Below are positions 17,962 to 26,462 of a stretch of DNA of 64,000 bases, piece after piece. Source of the DNA: Asanoa sp040676615 (GTDB lineage Bacteria; Actinomycetota; Actinomycetes; Mycobacteriales; Micromonosporaceae); contig NZ_JBFAPI010000003.1 of the NCBI RefSeq assembly GCF_040676615.1, positions 124,001 through 188,000 on the forward strand, in the 5' to 3' direction. Below the pieces are notes generated by a model. That model saw nothing but the letters and a program-made list of their open reading frames with translations. It made no database searches and was not told the DNA's origin. Both the position numbers and the translations under genes were made by a program. Each line of letters starts with the position of its first letter. Position 1 is the first letter of the stretch.

Positions 17962-19170
17962 GTGAGCGAGCAGCGGTTGGCGACGGTCGCGGTGCCGCCT
18001 CAGGGCGGCCGCCAGCGGCCGGCCGGGCAGCGCCTGCGGGTGCTGCTCATCGAAGACGACGACGCCGACGCCTTCCTGGTCAGCGAGTTGCTCGACGAGG
18101 CCGAGGCGGCCGTCGACCTGGTCAACGCGAAGAGCCTGGCCGAAGCGCGCCCGCTGATGGCCGGCGCCGACTGCGTGCTGCTCGACCTCGGCCTCCCCGA
18201 CGCGCAGGGCCTCGACGGCCTGCGCCAGGTGCTCGCGCTGTCCGGCGGTGCCGCGGTGTGCGTGCTCACCGGTCGGCAGGACGAGCACCTCGGTGTCGTC
18301 GCGGTCGCCGAGGGCGCCCAGGACTACCTGGTCAAGGGCCAGGTCGACGGGGTCCTGTTGACCCGCGCGCTGCGCTACGCGGTCGAGCGCAAGCGGGCCG
18401 ACGAAGACGCGCTGCGGCTGCGCGAGGTCGAGTTGCGCCAGGCCGAGTCGGCGCGGCTGGAGCGCGGCCTGCTGCCCCGGCCGCTGATGCAGACCGACCG
18501 GATCCAGGTGCACCCGTTCTACCGGCCCGGCCGGCACGCGGCGCTGATCGGCGGCGACTTCTACGACGTGGTGCAGGCAACACCCGACCGGGTCGACCTG
18601 ATCGTCGGCGACGTCTGCGGCCACGGTGCCGACGAGGCCGCGCTGGGCGTCATGCTCCGGGTCGCCTGGCGGGCGCTGGTGCTGGCCGGGGTGCCCGACG
18701 AGGCCGTGCTGCCGGCGCTGGAGCAGGTGCTGATCAGCGAGCGCCGGCTGCGCGAGATCTTCACGACCGTCGCCACCGTCCGGATCGACCTGCGGGCCAA
18801 CCGCGCCACCGTGCGGCTCGCCGGCCACCCGCCGCCGTTGCTGCTCAGCAACGGTAGGGTCGCACCCGTGGCGGCGCCCAACGGGCTCCTGCTCGGTGTG
18901 GCACCCCGCCCGCCGCGGGCCTACGAGCTGGAGTTCGACAGCGATGACTGGTCCCTGCTGATGTATACCGACGGCCTCATCGAGGGGCGCGTGGGCGCCG
19001 GCGACGAGCGGCTCGACGTGCCCGGGCTGGTCGACCTGGTCACCGCGGCCGACGGCGTCGCGCTCGCCGACCTGCCGGGCTGGCTGGTCGGTCGGGCCGA
19101 AGACGCCAACGGCGGGGCGCTGGCTGACGACGTCGCGATGTTGCTGGTCAGTGCCGGGAGTGGCCGATGA
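17962..19170 (+). CDS. Response regulator with PP2C (SpoIIE-type) phosphatase output
   Basis: Protein of 402 residues. The receiver domain (25-140) has acidic residues EDDD (31-34), phospho-acceptor D75 in VLLDLG, T103 and K125. A short coiled-coil joins it to a PP2C/SpoIIE phosphatase (about 180-400) with GGDFYD (197-202), GDVCGHG (216-222) and a late ADDVAMLLV metal motif. Such proteins dephosphorylate anti-sigma-factor antagonists, so it may feed a partner-switching sigma pathway; no anti-sigma gene is in this window. The GTG at 17962 follows GAGAGG. Its stop overlaps the histidine kinase start as ATGA. Confidence 0.9.
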   Translation: MSEQRLATVAVPPQGGRQRPAGQRLRVLLIEDDDADAFLVSELLDEAEAAVDLVNAKSLAEARPLMAGADCVLLDLGLPDAQGLDGLRQVLALSGGAAVCVLTGRQDEHLGVVAVAEGAQDYLVKGQVDGVLLTRALRYAVERKRADEDALRLREVELRQAESARLERGLLPRPLMQTDRIQVHPFYRPGRHAALIGGDFYDVVQATPDRVDLIVGDVCGHGADEAALGVMLRVAWRALVLAGVPDEAVLPALEQVLISERRLREIFTTVATVRIDLRANRATVRLAGHPPPLLLSNGRVAPVAAPNGLLLGVAPRPPRAYELEFDSDDWSLLMYTDGLIEGRVGAGDERLDVPGLVDLVTAADGVALADLPGWLVGRAEDANGGALADDVAMLLVSAGSGR

Positions 19171-20801
19171 GAGGCTGGACGCTGCGCCGCCGGGTAGGGA
19201 CCCTGACCGCCCTGGTCGGCGTCGTGCTGGTGCTGATCGCGGTCGTCGCCGCCGCGGTGGCTGCGCAGAACCGCAACCACCTCGACACCCTGCTCGACAA
19301 GACCGGCCCGCTGCGCACCAACGCCGCCGCGCTGCAGACGGCCCTGCTCAACCAGGAGACCGGCATCCGGGGGTACGCGGTCAGCGGCGACCGGTCCGAC
19401 CTCGGCCCCTACACGGCCGGCGTCGCGACCGAACGCGAGCTGGTCGCCGGCATGCGCCCGCTGCTGGCCGACAACCCGGACATCGCGCACCAGCTCGACC
19501 GGGTCGAGGAGCAGGCACAGGCGTGGCGGTCCAGCGTCGCCGAGAAGGTCGTCGCCGCGCCCGACGCCGCCACCGCCCGGACCTTCATCACCGACCAGGC
19601 CCGGCTGCGTTTCGACGAGATGCGCGCCTCCCTCGACGAGCTGCAGCAGCAGATGCTGGAGCTGCGCGACAGCGTCGCCGCCAAGGCCCGCAACACCGGC
19701 AACACCCTGGTCTTCCTGCTGGTCGTGGCGGCCGCCGTGATCATCGTCGCCGGGGTCGGGCTGCTGCTGTCGCTCAACCGGGTGGTGATCGGCCCGGTCA
19801 CCGAGCTCGCCGACCAGGTGCGCGACGTGCGAAGAGGTGACTACTCGCGGAAGATCTCCGGCACCGGGCCGCCCGAGCTGAGCCGGCTCGCGGCCGACAT
19901 CGACTCGATGCGCCAGCAGATCGCAGCCGACCTGGCCGAGGTCGGCGCCGCGCGGGAGCGGATCGAGTGGGTCAACGGCCAGCTGCAGCGGCAGGCGGAG
20001 GAGCTGATCCGGTCCAACCGCGACCTCGAGCAGTTCGCCTACGTGGCCTCGCACGACCTGCAGGAACCGCTGCGCAAGGTGGCCAGCTTCTGTCAGCTCC
20101 TGCAGCGCCGCTACGCCGGCCAGCTCGACGAGCGCGCCGACCAGTACATCGCGTTCGCGGTCGACGGCGCGCAGCGGATGCAGCGTCTGATCAACGACCT
20201 GCTGGCGTTCTCCCGGATCGGCCGGGTCACGGCCGGCTTCACCGAGGTCGACCTCGACAAGGTGATGAGCGTGGTGGGTAGCCAGACCGAGAGCGCCCGG
20301 GAGTACGCCGGTGGCGAGCTCGTCTGGCACGACCTGCCGACCGTGCTCGGCGAAGACGCGCTGCTCACCAACCTGCTCACCAACCTGGTCAGCAACTCGT
20401 TCAAGTTCCGCCGCCCGGGCGTGCCGCCCCGGATCGAGGTCTCCGCGCGCCGGATCGGCGACGACTGGGAGATCAGCTGTGCCGACAACGGCATCGGCGT
20501 GGAGCCGGAGTTCGCCGACAAGATCTTCGTGATCTTCCAACGGCTGCACTCCAAGGACGCCTATCCGGGCACCGGCATCGGGTTGGCCATCGCCAAGAAG
20601 ATCGTCGAGTACCACGGCGGCCGGATCTGGGTCGACGCCGACGTCGAGGAGGGCACGGTCATCCGGTTCACCCTCCCGGTGGTCGCCGTCGACCCGACCG
20701 ACGACGCCCCGGCGGCGGAACAGCCGCCCGGGCAGGCCGAACCCACCCACGACACGACCGGCGTAGAGGCTCAACCTGGCATGAAAGAGGCGGCGGCATG
20801 A
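19167..20801 (+). CDS. Sensor histidine kinase (CHASE3-like sensor, HAMP, phytochrome-type HisKA)
   Basis: Protein of 544 residues: TM1 (11-33), extracytoplasmic helical CHASE3-like domain (about 35-175, LLNQETGIRGYAVSGD is diagnostic), TM2 (180-203), HAMP (205-255), then HisKA with the phosphorylated H296 in ASHDLQEPLRKV. The ATPase domain has an N box (NLLTNLVSNSFKF), DNGIG (440-444) and GTGIGLAI (468-475). The 'SHDLQEPLRK' form is the one that usually works with Rcp1-like single-domain receivers, and such a gene follows directly with a 4-nt overlap. The acidic C-terminal tail (about 500-544) is low complexity. Confidence 0.92.
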   Translation: MRGWTLRRRVGTLTALVGVVLVLIAVVAAAVAAQNRNHLDTLLDKTGPLRTNAAALQTALLNQETGIRGYAVSGDRSDLGPYTAGVATERELVAGMRPLLADNPDIAHQLDRVEEQAQAWRSSVAEKVVAAPDAATARTFITDQARLRFDEMRASLDELQQQMLELRDSVAAKARNTGNTLVFLLVVAAAVIIVAGVGLLLSLNRVVIGPVTELADQVRDVRRGDYSRKISGTGPPELSRLAADIDSMRQQIAADLAEVGAARERIEWVNGQLQRQAEELIRSNRDLEQFAYVASHDLQEPLRKVASFCQLLQRRYAGQLDERADQYIAFAVDGAQRMQRLINDLLAFSRIGRVTAGFTEVDLDKVMSVVGSQTESAREYAGGELVWHDLPTVLGEDALLTNLLTNLVSNSFKFRRPGVPPRIEVSARRIGDDWEISCADNGIGVEPEFADKIFVIFQRLHSKDAYPGTGIGLAIAKKIVEYHGGRIWVDADVEEGTVIRFTLPVVAVDPTDDAPAAEQPPGQAEPTHDTTGVEAQPGMKEAAA

Positions 20802-21250
20802 CGGCACCAGCCGACGGCAAGAGCCCCATCGAGGTGCTCCTCGTCGAAGACGACCCGGGCGACGTGCTCATGACGCAGGAGGCGTTCGAGGAGCACAAGC
20901 TGCGTAACCGGCTGACCGTGGTGTCCGACGGCGCGGAGGCGCTGGCCTACCTGCGCCGCGAGGGCCGCTACGCCGACGCGGTGTCACCTGACCTGATCCT
21001 GCTCGACCTCAACCTGCCCCGCCGGGACGGTCGCGAGGTGCTTGAGGAGATCAAGAAAGACGACGAACTCCGCCAGATTCCGGTCGTGGTGCTGACCACG
21101 TCGGCCGCCGACGAAGACATCCTGCGCAGCTACCAACTGCACGCCAACGCCTACGTCACCAAGCCCGTCGACTTCGAACAGTTCATCTCGGTCGTACGCC
21201 AGATCGACGAGTTCTTCGTCAGCGTCGTCAAGCTCCCTCCGCGCAACTAG
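20798..21250 (+). CDS. Rcp1-like single-domain response regulator
   Basis: Stand-alone receiver of 150 residues with E17/D18/D19, phospho-acceptor D70 in LILLDLNLP, T100 and K122 (KPVD). The insertion REGRYADAVSPDL before the phosphorylation strand is typical of Rcp1-type receivers partnered with phytochrome-like kinases. With no output domain it probably acts as a phosphate shuttle or sink, here between the adjacent kinase and the receiver-PP2C protein. Overlaps the kinase gene as ATGA. Confidence 0.9.
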   Translation: MTAPADGKSPIEVLLVEDDPGDVLMTQEAFEEHKLRNRLTVVSDGAEALAYLRREGRYADAVSPDLILLDLNLPRRDGREVLEEIKKDDELRQIPVVVLTTSAADEDILRSYQLHANAYVTKPVDFEQFISVVRQIDEFFVSVVKLPPRN

Positions 21251-21295
21251 GACCGCCTTATCAACGCACAGCTCAACGGTCAGGTCGGCGCGCTG

Positions 21296-22066
21296 GTGCG
21301 GCAGACCGCCGCCACCGTCGTCCTCCCGTCATTCCAGCACCTGCGAGCCTCCGAGATCAGCGAGAAGGGTCCCGGTGAGGTGGTCACCGTCGCCGACCGC
21401 CGGTCCGAGGAGGTGCTCACCGCCGGCCTGCTCGACCTGCTTCCCGGTTCGGTGGTGGTCGGCGAGGAGGCGGTCGCCGCCGATCCGGCGGTGCTCCGGC
21501 GGGTGGCCGGCGACGCGCCCGCCTGGATCGTCGACCCGATCGACGGCACCGCCAACTACGCCTCGGGCCGCACGCCGTTCTGCGTGATGGTCGCGCTGGT
21601 GGAGGAGGGGCAGCCGGTCGGCGCCTGGATCTACGACCCGATCGACGATCTCATGGGCCACGCAATCGCCGGCGGCGGAGCGTTCCTGAACGACCAGCGG
21701 GTCGAACCGGCCACGCCGCTGCCGACTGCGGAGATCCGCGGCATCGCGCCGGCCACCTACTACCCGGCCGACCTGCGGGCCAAGGTGACGAACGGGAAGC
21801 GCCGGCTGGGCGAGGTCACCGGTGGCCAGCACTGCGCCGGGCGCGAGTACCTCGACCTGATCGCCCGCAAGCAACAGTTCACGATGTTCTGGCGGACCTG
21901 GCCCTGGGACCACGCACCGGGCGCGCTGCTGGTGCGCGAAGCGGGCGGAGTGGTGCGCCGGCTCGACGGCGCCGACTACGCGGTCAGCCCGGATCCGGGC
22001 GAGGGGCTGCTGGCGGCCGCCGACGAGCAGACCTGGCAGGCGGTGGCCGGCGCCTTGATCCCCTGA
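21296..22066 (+). CDS. Inositol monophosphatase family protein
   Basis: About 256 residues from GTG 21296. Metal and substrate motifs: GEE (56-58), WIVDPIDGTANYASG (78-91) and WPWDHAPGALLVREAGG (202-218). The family removes phosphate from inositol phosphate, PAP, histidinol phosphate or FBP; this sequence does not tell which. The start is uncertain: homologous N-termini would reach about 12 codons further, but the in-frame upstream codons back to the previous stop contain no ATG, GTG or TTG (an ATC at 21260 follows AGGA by 6 nt). It lies 45 nt after the Rcp1-like gene. Confidence 0.85.
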   Translation: MRQTAATVVLPSFQHLRASEISEKGPGEVVTVADRRSEEVLTAGLLDLLPGSVVVGEEAVAADPAVLRRVAGDAPAWIVDPIDGTANYASGRTPFCVMVALVEEGQPVGAWIYDPIDDLMGHAIAGGGAFLNDQRVEPATPLPTAEIRGIAPATYYPADLRAKVTNGKRRLGEVTGGQHCAGREYLDLIARKQQFTMFWRTWPWDHAPGALLVREAGGVVRRLDGADYAVSPDPGEGLLAAADEQTWQAVAGALIP

Positions 22067-22163
22067 TCGCCGGCGGCCGATTCCGAGGAGCGCCGGGCGG
22101 CTGCCGATCGGGTACTCTGTCCGGCGGCCAACGGGGGATCGATTGTGACGGAAGGGAATCGCA

Positions 22164-23195
22164 GTGCCTCGGACGGTGACGCGGCGCCGGTGGGTCTCCC
22201 TGCTCGCCCTGCTGCTCGCGACCGTGGTCGTCGCGGTCGGTGCGCCACAAGCCGGCGCGTTCGCCGCGCCCAACCCCGCGCCCAAGGAAAACGACGAGAA
22301 GAAACTGCGTGACAACCTCGAAGCCGCGGCCAAGGGGCAGATCGAGGCGCAGCGCAAGCTCGACGACTCGAAGAAGCGGGCCTTCCGGATCAACAAAGAG
22401 GTGGCCGCGCTCGACACGCAGGTCGACGTGATGCGCACCCAGGTCGGGGTGATGGCCGTCGAGTCCTACCGCACGGGCCGGCTCACCACGCTGTCCGCCC
22501 TGCTCAACAGCGCCTCGCCCGACGACTTCCTGGCCCGCGCCGGCAGCCTGGAGCTGATGGCGCAGCGCGACGCCGGCGCCCTGCGCGGCTATCAGGAGGC
22601 GCACGAGGCCGCCCAGCTGGCCAAGGCGCAACTCGACGCCGAAGTGCGCGAGCAGCAGAAGCAGGTCGCGACGCTGGCTCAGCGCAAGGCCGACGCCGAG
22701 CGCGCGCTGCGCAGTGTCGGTGGCGGCGCCACCAGCGCCGGCTACATCAATCCCAACTCACCGGCGGCCCAGCCGGCCAAGCGCAACGCCGACGGTTCGT
22801 GGCCGACCGAGTCCTGCTCGGTCGACGACCCGACCCCGGCGACCGGCTGCATCACGCCGCGCACGCTGCACGCCATGCGGGAAGCGCAGTCCGACGGGTT
22901 CAAGCGCTACGTCTCCTGTCATCGCTCCGGTGGCGGCGGGGAGCACCCGAAGGGCCGGGCGTGCGACTTCTCCGCGGCGGCCGGCGGCTTCGAGAACAAG
23001 AGCGCGACCGGCGGCGACAAGACCTACGGGGACAACCTGGCGTCCTACTTCATCAAGAACGCCGACGCGCTCGGCGTGATGTACGTCATCTGGTATCGAC
23101 GGATCTGGATGCCGGGCACGGGTTGGAAGTCCTACGACGGCGGCAGCGATCCCGCCGCCAACCACACGAACCACGTGCACCTCTCCATGCTGTAA
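22164..23195 (+). CDS. Secreted coiled-coil protein with C-terminal ARB_07466-like domain
   Basis: Protein of 343 residues with a signal peptide (about 1-35, AGAFA), an Ala/Gln/Lys-rich coiled-coil (about 44-185) like those of RipA/PcsB-type wall hydrolases, a short linker and a globular C-terminal domain (about 225-343). That domain contains CITPRTLHAMREAQSDGF, HPKGRACDFS and NHTNHVHLSML, the conserved His/Asp pattern of secreted actinobacterial proteins annotated as ARB_07466-like. The HxxG..CDF...HVH layout resembles LAS-type zinc peptidases, so a wall-peptidase role is plausible but not shown. The GTG at 22164 follows GGAAGGGA. Confidence 0.8.
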   Translation: MPRTVTRRRWVSLLALLLATVVVAVGAPQAGAFAAPNPAPKENDEKKLRDNLEAAAKGQIEAQRKLDDSKKRAFRINKEVAALDTQVDVMRTQVGVMAVESYRTGRLTTLSALLNSASPDDFLARAGSLELMAQRDAGALRGYQEAHEAAQLAKAQLDAEVREQQKQVATLAQRKADAERALRSVGGGATSAGYINPNSPAAQPAKRNADGSWPTESCSVDDPTPATGCITPRTLHAMREAQSDGFKRYVSCHRSGGGGEHPKGRACDFSAAAGGFENKSATGGDKTYGDNLASYFIKNADALGVMYVIWYRRIWMPGTGWKSYDGGSDPAANHTNHVHLSML

Positions 23196-23220
23196 CGGGT
23201 TGTCCCCGTACCCTGACAAA

Positions 23221-24765
23221 ATGGATCAGAGCGCCGCGATCGCGGTCGATACGTCTGAGCGCCGGCCGCTCCCCGGCGGCCTCGCCGCCTTCCTCGTGTT
23301 CCTCGCCAGCGGCGCGGTTCTCGTCCTGGAGACGGTCGCATTGCGACTGGTCGGCCCCTATCTCGGGGTCACCCTCCAGGTGACCAGTTCGGTGATCGGG
23401 GTGGCGCTGGCCGCGATCGCCTACGGTGCCTGGACGGGCGGCCGGGTGGCCGACAGGCACAACCCGCGCACGCTGCTGCCCGGCGCGCTGGTGCTGGCCG
23501 GCATCGCGACCGCGGTGACGCTGCCGATCGTCCGCTACGCCGGCGAGGCCCTGCGCGGCAGTGCGGTCAGCGGCATCCTGCTGCTCACCGCGCTCGCGGT
23601 GTTCATCCCCGCGTTCCTGCTCTCCGCGGTCACCCCGCTGGTGGTCAAGCTCCAGCTCGGCGACCTGCGCAACACCGGCCAGGTGGTCGGCAAGCTGAGC
23701 AGCGTCGGCACCCTCGGCGCGGTGACCGCCACGCTGGTCACCGGTTTCATCCTGGTCGCCGCGCTGCCCACCTCGGTCATCCTGATCGGCCTCGCGGTCG
23801 CGCTCGGCGTCGCCGGCCTGGCCCTCGGCGTCTACCTCCGCCGGGCCGATCGGCTGCCGCTGGCCGGCACCAGCCGGGCCGGCGCGCTGCTCGCGGTCGT
23901 CGGCCTGGCCGGCGCCGGGCTGTCCGCGGCCGCGCCGACGCCGTGCGACATCGAGACCGCCTACCACTGCGCGGCGGTCGTGCCGGACCCCGCCCGCGAG
24001 GGTGGTCGGACACTGTTCCTCAACTCCGCCCGGCACTCCTTCGTGGACCTCGACGACCCGACCTACCTGGAGTTCGCCTACACCCGCTGGTTCGGTGCGG
24101 TCGCCGGCGCGGTCAAGCCGCCCGGCGAGCGGATCGACGCGGTGCACCTCGGCGGCGGCGGCTTCACGATGCCGCGCTATCTCACCGCCACCCGACCCGG
24201 CACCAGCAACGAGGTGTACGAGCTGGACGGCGCGCTGGTCGCCCTCGACGAACGCGAACTCGGGGTGCGCCAGGGCCCCGACCTGACCACCAAGGTCGGC
24301 GACGCCCGGATGCTGCTCGCGAAGCGCCCGACGGCCAGCGCCGACCTGGTGATCGGCGACGCGTTCGGGCATCTCGTGGTGCCCTGGCACCTGGCCACCC
24401 GGGAGATGGCCGCCGACATCCGCCGGGTGGTCCGGCCCGACGGCGTCTACGCGCAGAACGTCATCGACTATCCGCCGCTGCGCTTCATCAAGGCCGAGGT
24501 GGCCACCGTCGCCGCCGCGTTCCCGCACGTCGCCCTGATCGCGCCGGCCGCCTCGCTGGCCGGTGAGCAGGGTTCCAACTTCGTCATCGTGGCCTCGCCG
24601 GCACCGCTGCCGATGGACCAGCTCGCCACCCAGATCGGCGCCGACGACGACGGCGGACATGCCACCATCGTCACCGGCGCCGAGCTGGCCGCGTTCGTCG
24701 GCGACGCCAAACCGCTGACCGACGAGTACGCGCCGGTCGACCAGCTGCTGGCCAACGGCGGCTGA
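23221..24765 (+). CDS. Membrane-embedded spermidine synthase-like fusion protein
   Basis: Protein of 514 residues. The N-terminal half has about seven TM helices (from LAAFLVFLASGAVLVLETVA to about 235); the C-terminal half (about 260-514) is a spermidine-synthase-like Rossmann domain with the VHLGGGGFTMPRYL nucleotide loop, EVYELDG acidic strand end and VGDARMLL. Such fusions are common in actinobacteria and are annotated as fused MFS/spermidine synthases. The aminopropyl-transfer substrate pocket cannot be judged, so polyamine synthesis is not assured. The ATG at 23221 lacks a clear ribosome site. Confidence 0.8.
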   Translation: MDQSAAIAVDTSERRPLPGGLAAFLVFLASGAVLVLETVALRLVGPYLGVTLQVTSSVIGVALAAIAYGAWTGGRVADRHNPRTLLPGALVLAGIATAVTLPIVRYAGEALRGSAVSGILLLTALAVFIPAFLLSAVTPLVVKLQLGDLRNTGQVVGKLSSVGTLGAVTATLVTGFILVAALPTSVILIGLAVALGVAGLALGVYLRRADRLPLAGTSRAGALLAVVGLAGAGLSAAAPTPCDIETAYHCAAVVPDPAREGGRTLFLNSARHSFVDLDDPTYLEFAYTRWFGAVAGAVKPPGERIDAVHLGGGGFTMPRYLTATRPGTSNEVYELDGALVALDERELGVRQGPDLTTKVGDARMLLAKRPTASADLVIGDAFGHLVVPWHLATREMAADIRRVVRPDGVYAQNVIDYPPLRFIKAEVATVAAAFPHVALIAPAASLAGEQGSNFVIVASPAPLPMDQLATQIGADDDGGHATIVTGAELAAFVGDAKPLTDEYAPVDQLLANGG

Positions 24766-24851
24766 GCCGCGGCCCCGCCTCAGGGTGCGTCGGCTGACCG
24801 AAAGTGACCGGGCAGGTTCGAACCGGGCGCCTGCGGGCAAGAGTTCATCTC

Positions 24852-26462
24852 ATGGGTGGGGTTGGTGGCCGTTACCGGCTGGTCGAGCGGCTCGGCGCGG
24901 GCGGGATGTCCGTCGTCTGGCGCGGCTACGACGAGGTGCTCGGCCGCCAGGTCGCGGTCAAGGTGCTCGCGCCGTCGCTCGCCGCCGACCGGGTGTTCCG
25001 CCAGCGGATCCGCACCGAGGCGCAGGCCGCGGCCCGGCTGAGCCACCCGCACATCACCAACGTCTACGACTACGGCGAGTCCCGCGGCGCGCCCTACGTC
25101 GTGATGGAACTCGTCGACGGCGTGCCGCTGGCCGCCGTCACCACGCCCATGCCGTGGGCGGACGCGGTGGCCATCTGCACCGAGATCGCCTCGGCGCTGG
25201 CCGCGGCGCACGCCCGCGGCGTCGTGCACCGCGACGTGACGCCGAGCAACGTGATGCTGACCGCGGTCGGCGCCAAGGTGCTCGACTTCGGCATCTCCGC
25301 GGTCGTCGGCGAGCGTGAGGTCGGGCCCGACGGCTCGCTGCTCGGCACGCCCGCCTACATCGCGCCCGAGCGCCTCGACGGCGGCCAGGTGTCGGCGGCA
25401 GCCGACGTCTACGGGCTCGGCCTGCTGCTCTACCGCTGCCTCGCCGGCCGGCTGCCGTGGCCCGGCCGGTCGAGCACCGAGTTGCTCCGGTCGCACCTCT
25501 ACGCCGAGCCGGCACCGTTACCGGAGATCGACGGCATGCCCCCGGCCGTGGCCGCGCTCTGCATGCGCTGCCTCGCGAAGGCGCCCGACGAGCGGCCGAC
25601 CAGCTCCGAGGTGGTCGAGGCGCTCGCCGCCGCGGGTGGTTACGTGCCCCGGCCGGTTTCGCCGGCGCCCGCGCCGGGTGCCCTGGTCACCGGCGGCACG
25701 ACGATCCTGCCCCGGACCGAGGAGCCGACCACCGACGCGGCCCGCGGGTTCGTGCCGGCGGCTGGTATCGCCTCCGCCGCGCGGCCGTCGGTGCGTGACC
25801 TGCTGGCCGGCCGGCGCCGGCTGGTGCTGTCGGCCGCCGCCCTCGTGGTCGCGCTCGGTGCGAGCGGGATGCTGGCCGCCACCCGCGACGGCGGGCCGAC
25901 CATCGGCACCTCCACGGTCCTGGCCGCACCCGCCTCCGTCGCACCGGCACCGCCGTCGTGCGAGGTCCGCTACGCGCTGCGGCGCGACTCCGGCCGGGCC
26001 TTCGACGCCGACCTGACCGTAGTCAACGCCGGCAAGGCTCCGGTGACCGACTGGTCGCTGGCGTTCACCTTCCCCGGCGACCAGAAGCTGACCGGGGCCG
26101 CCTCGGCCAAGGTCGAGCAGCAGGGCAGCACGGTGGTGGTCCGCCCGGCCGGTGGGTCGGGCGCGGTGCCGGCGGGAGGCGCGAAAGGGATGCGGCTGAC
26201 CGGCAGCTACGCGCGGTCCAACGCGTTCCCGGTCGAGTTCCGGCTCGACGGCGAGTTCTGCACCCCGAGGCTGTCGACGGCCACGGCGGCCACGGCGCCG
26301 ACCAGCGCCGGGAAGACGGCCACCCGCAGCGCCGGCCGGGCGGCCGGGAACGAGCCGGCACCGCCCAAGCCGAAGAAGGACGACCCGAGCGGCAAGGGTC
26401 CCGGCCCCAAGGACGACAAGGCGAAGGAGCCGAAGGGCCCCGGCGGCCCCGGAAAAGGCTAG
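24852..26462 (+). CDS. Transmembrane Ser/Thr protein kinase with extracellular CBM2-like domain
   Basis: Protein of 536 residues. Hanks-type kinase domain (8-262): glycine loop GAGGMS (15-20), K37 in VAVK, HRDVTPSN (126-133, Thr where most PknB-type kinases have Lys), DFG (145-147), APE (171-173). A Pro-rich linker, one TM (323-344), then residues 369-471 match a family 2 carbohydrate-binding module, bounded by Cys370 and Cys470 as in CBM2. The three tryptophans that form the CBM2 cellulose face appear to be replaced. The tail (about 490-536) is Lys/Pro/Gly-rich. The extracellular domain is presumably the sensor. Its TAG stop shares CTAG with the convergent ktrA gene. Confidence 0.88.
   Translation: MGGVGGRYRLVERLGAGGMSVVWRGYDEVLGRQVAVKVLAPSLAADRVFRQRIRTEAQAAARLSHPHITNVYDYGESRGAPYVVMELVDGVPLAAVTTPMPWADAVAICTEIASALAAAHARGVVHRDVTPSNVMLTAVGAKVLDFGISAVVGEREVGPDGSLLGTPAYIAPERLDGGQVSAAADVYGLGLLLYRCLAGRLPWPGRSSTELLRSHLYAEPAPLPEIDGMPPAVAALCMRCLAKAPDERPTSSEVVEALAAAGGYVPRPVSPAPAPGALVTGGTTILPRTEEPTTDAARGFVPAAGIASAARPSVRDLLAGRRRLVLSAAALVVALGASGMLAATRDGGPTIGTSTVLAAPASVAPAPPSCEVRYALRRDSGRAFDADLTVVNAGKAPVTDWSLAFTFPGDQKLTGAASAKVEQQGSTVVVRPAGGSGAVPAGGAKGMRLTGSYARSNAFPVEFRLDGEFCTPRLSTATAATAPTSAGKTATRSAGRAAGNEPAPPKPKKDDPSGKGPGPKDDKAKEPKGPGGPGKG

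Noticed and set aside
24815..24824. GGTTCGAACC, resembling a tRNA T-loop
   Set aside because: No acceptor, D or anticodon stem can be built around it; it forms only a small local hairpin upstream of the kinase gene.
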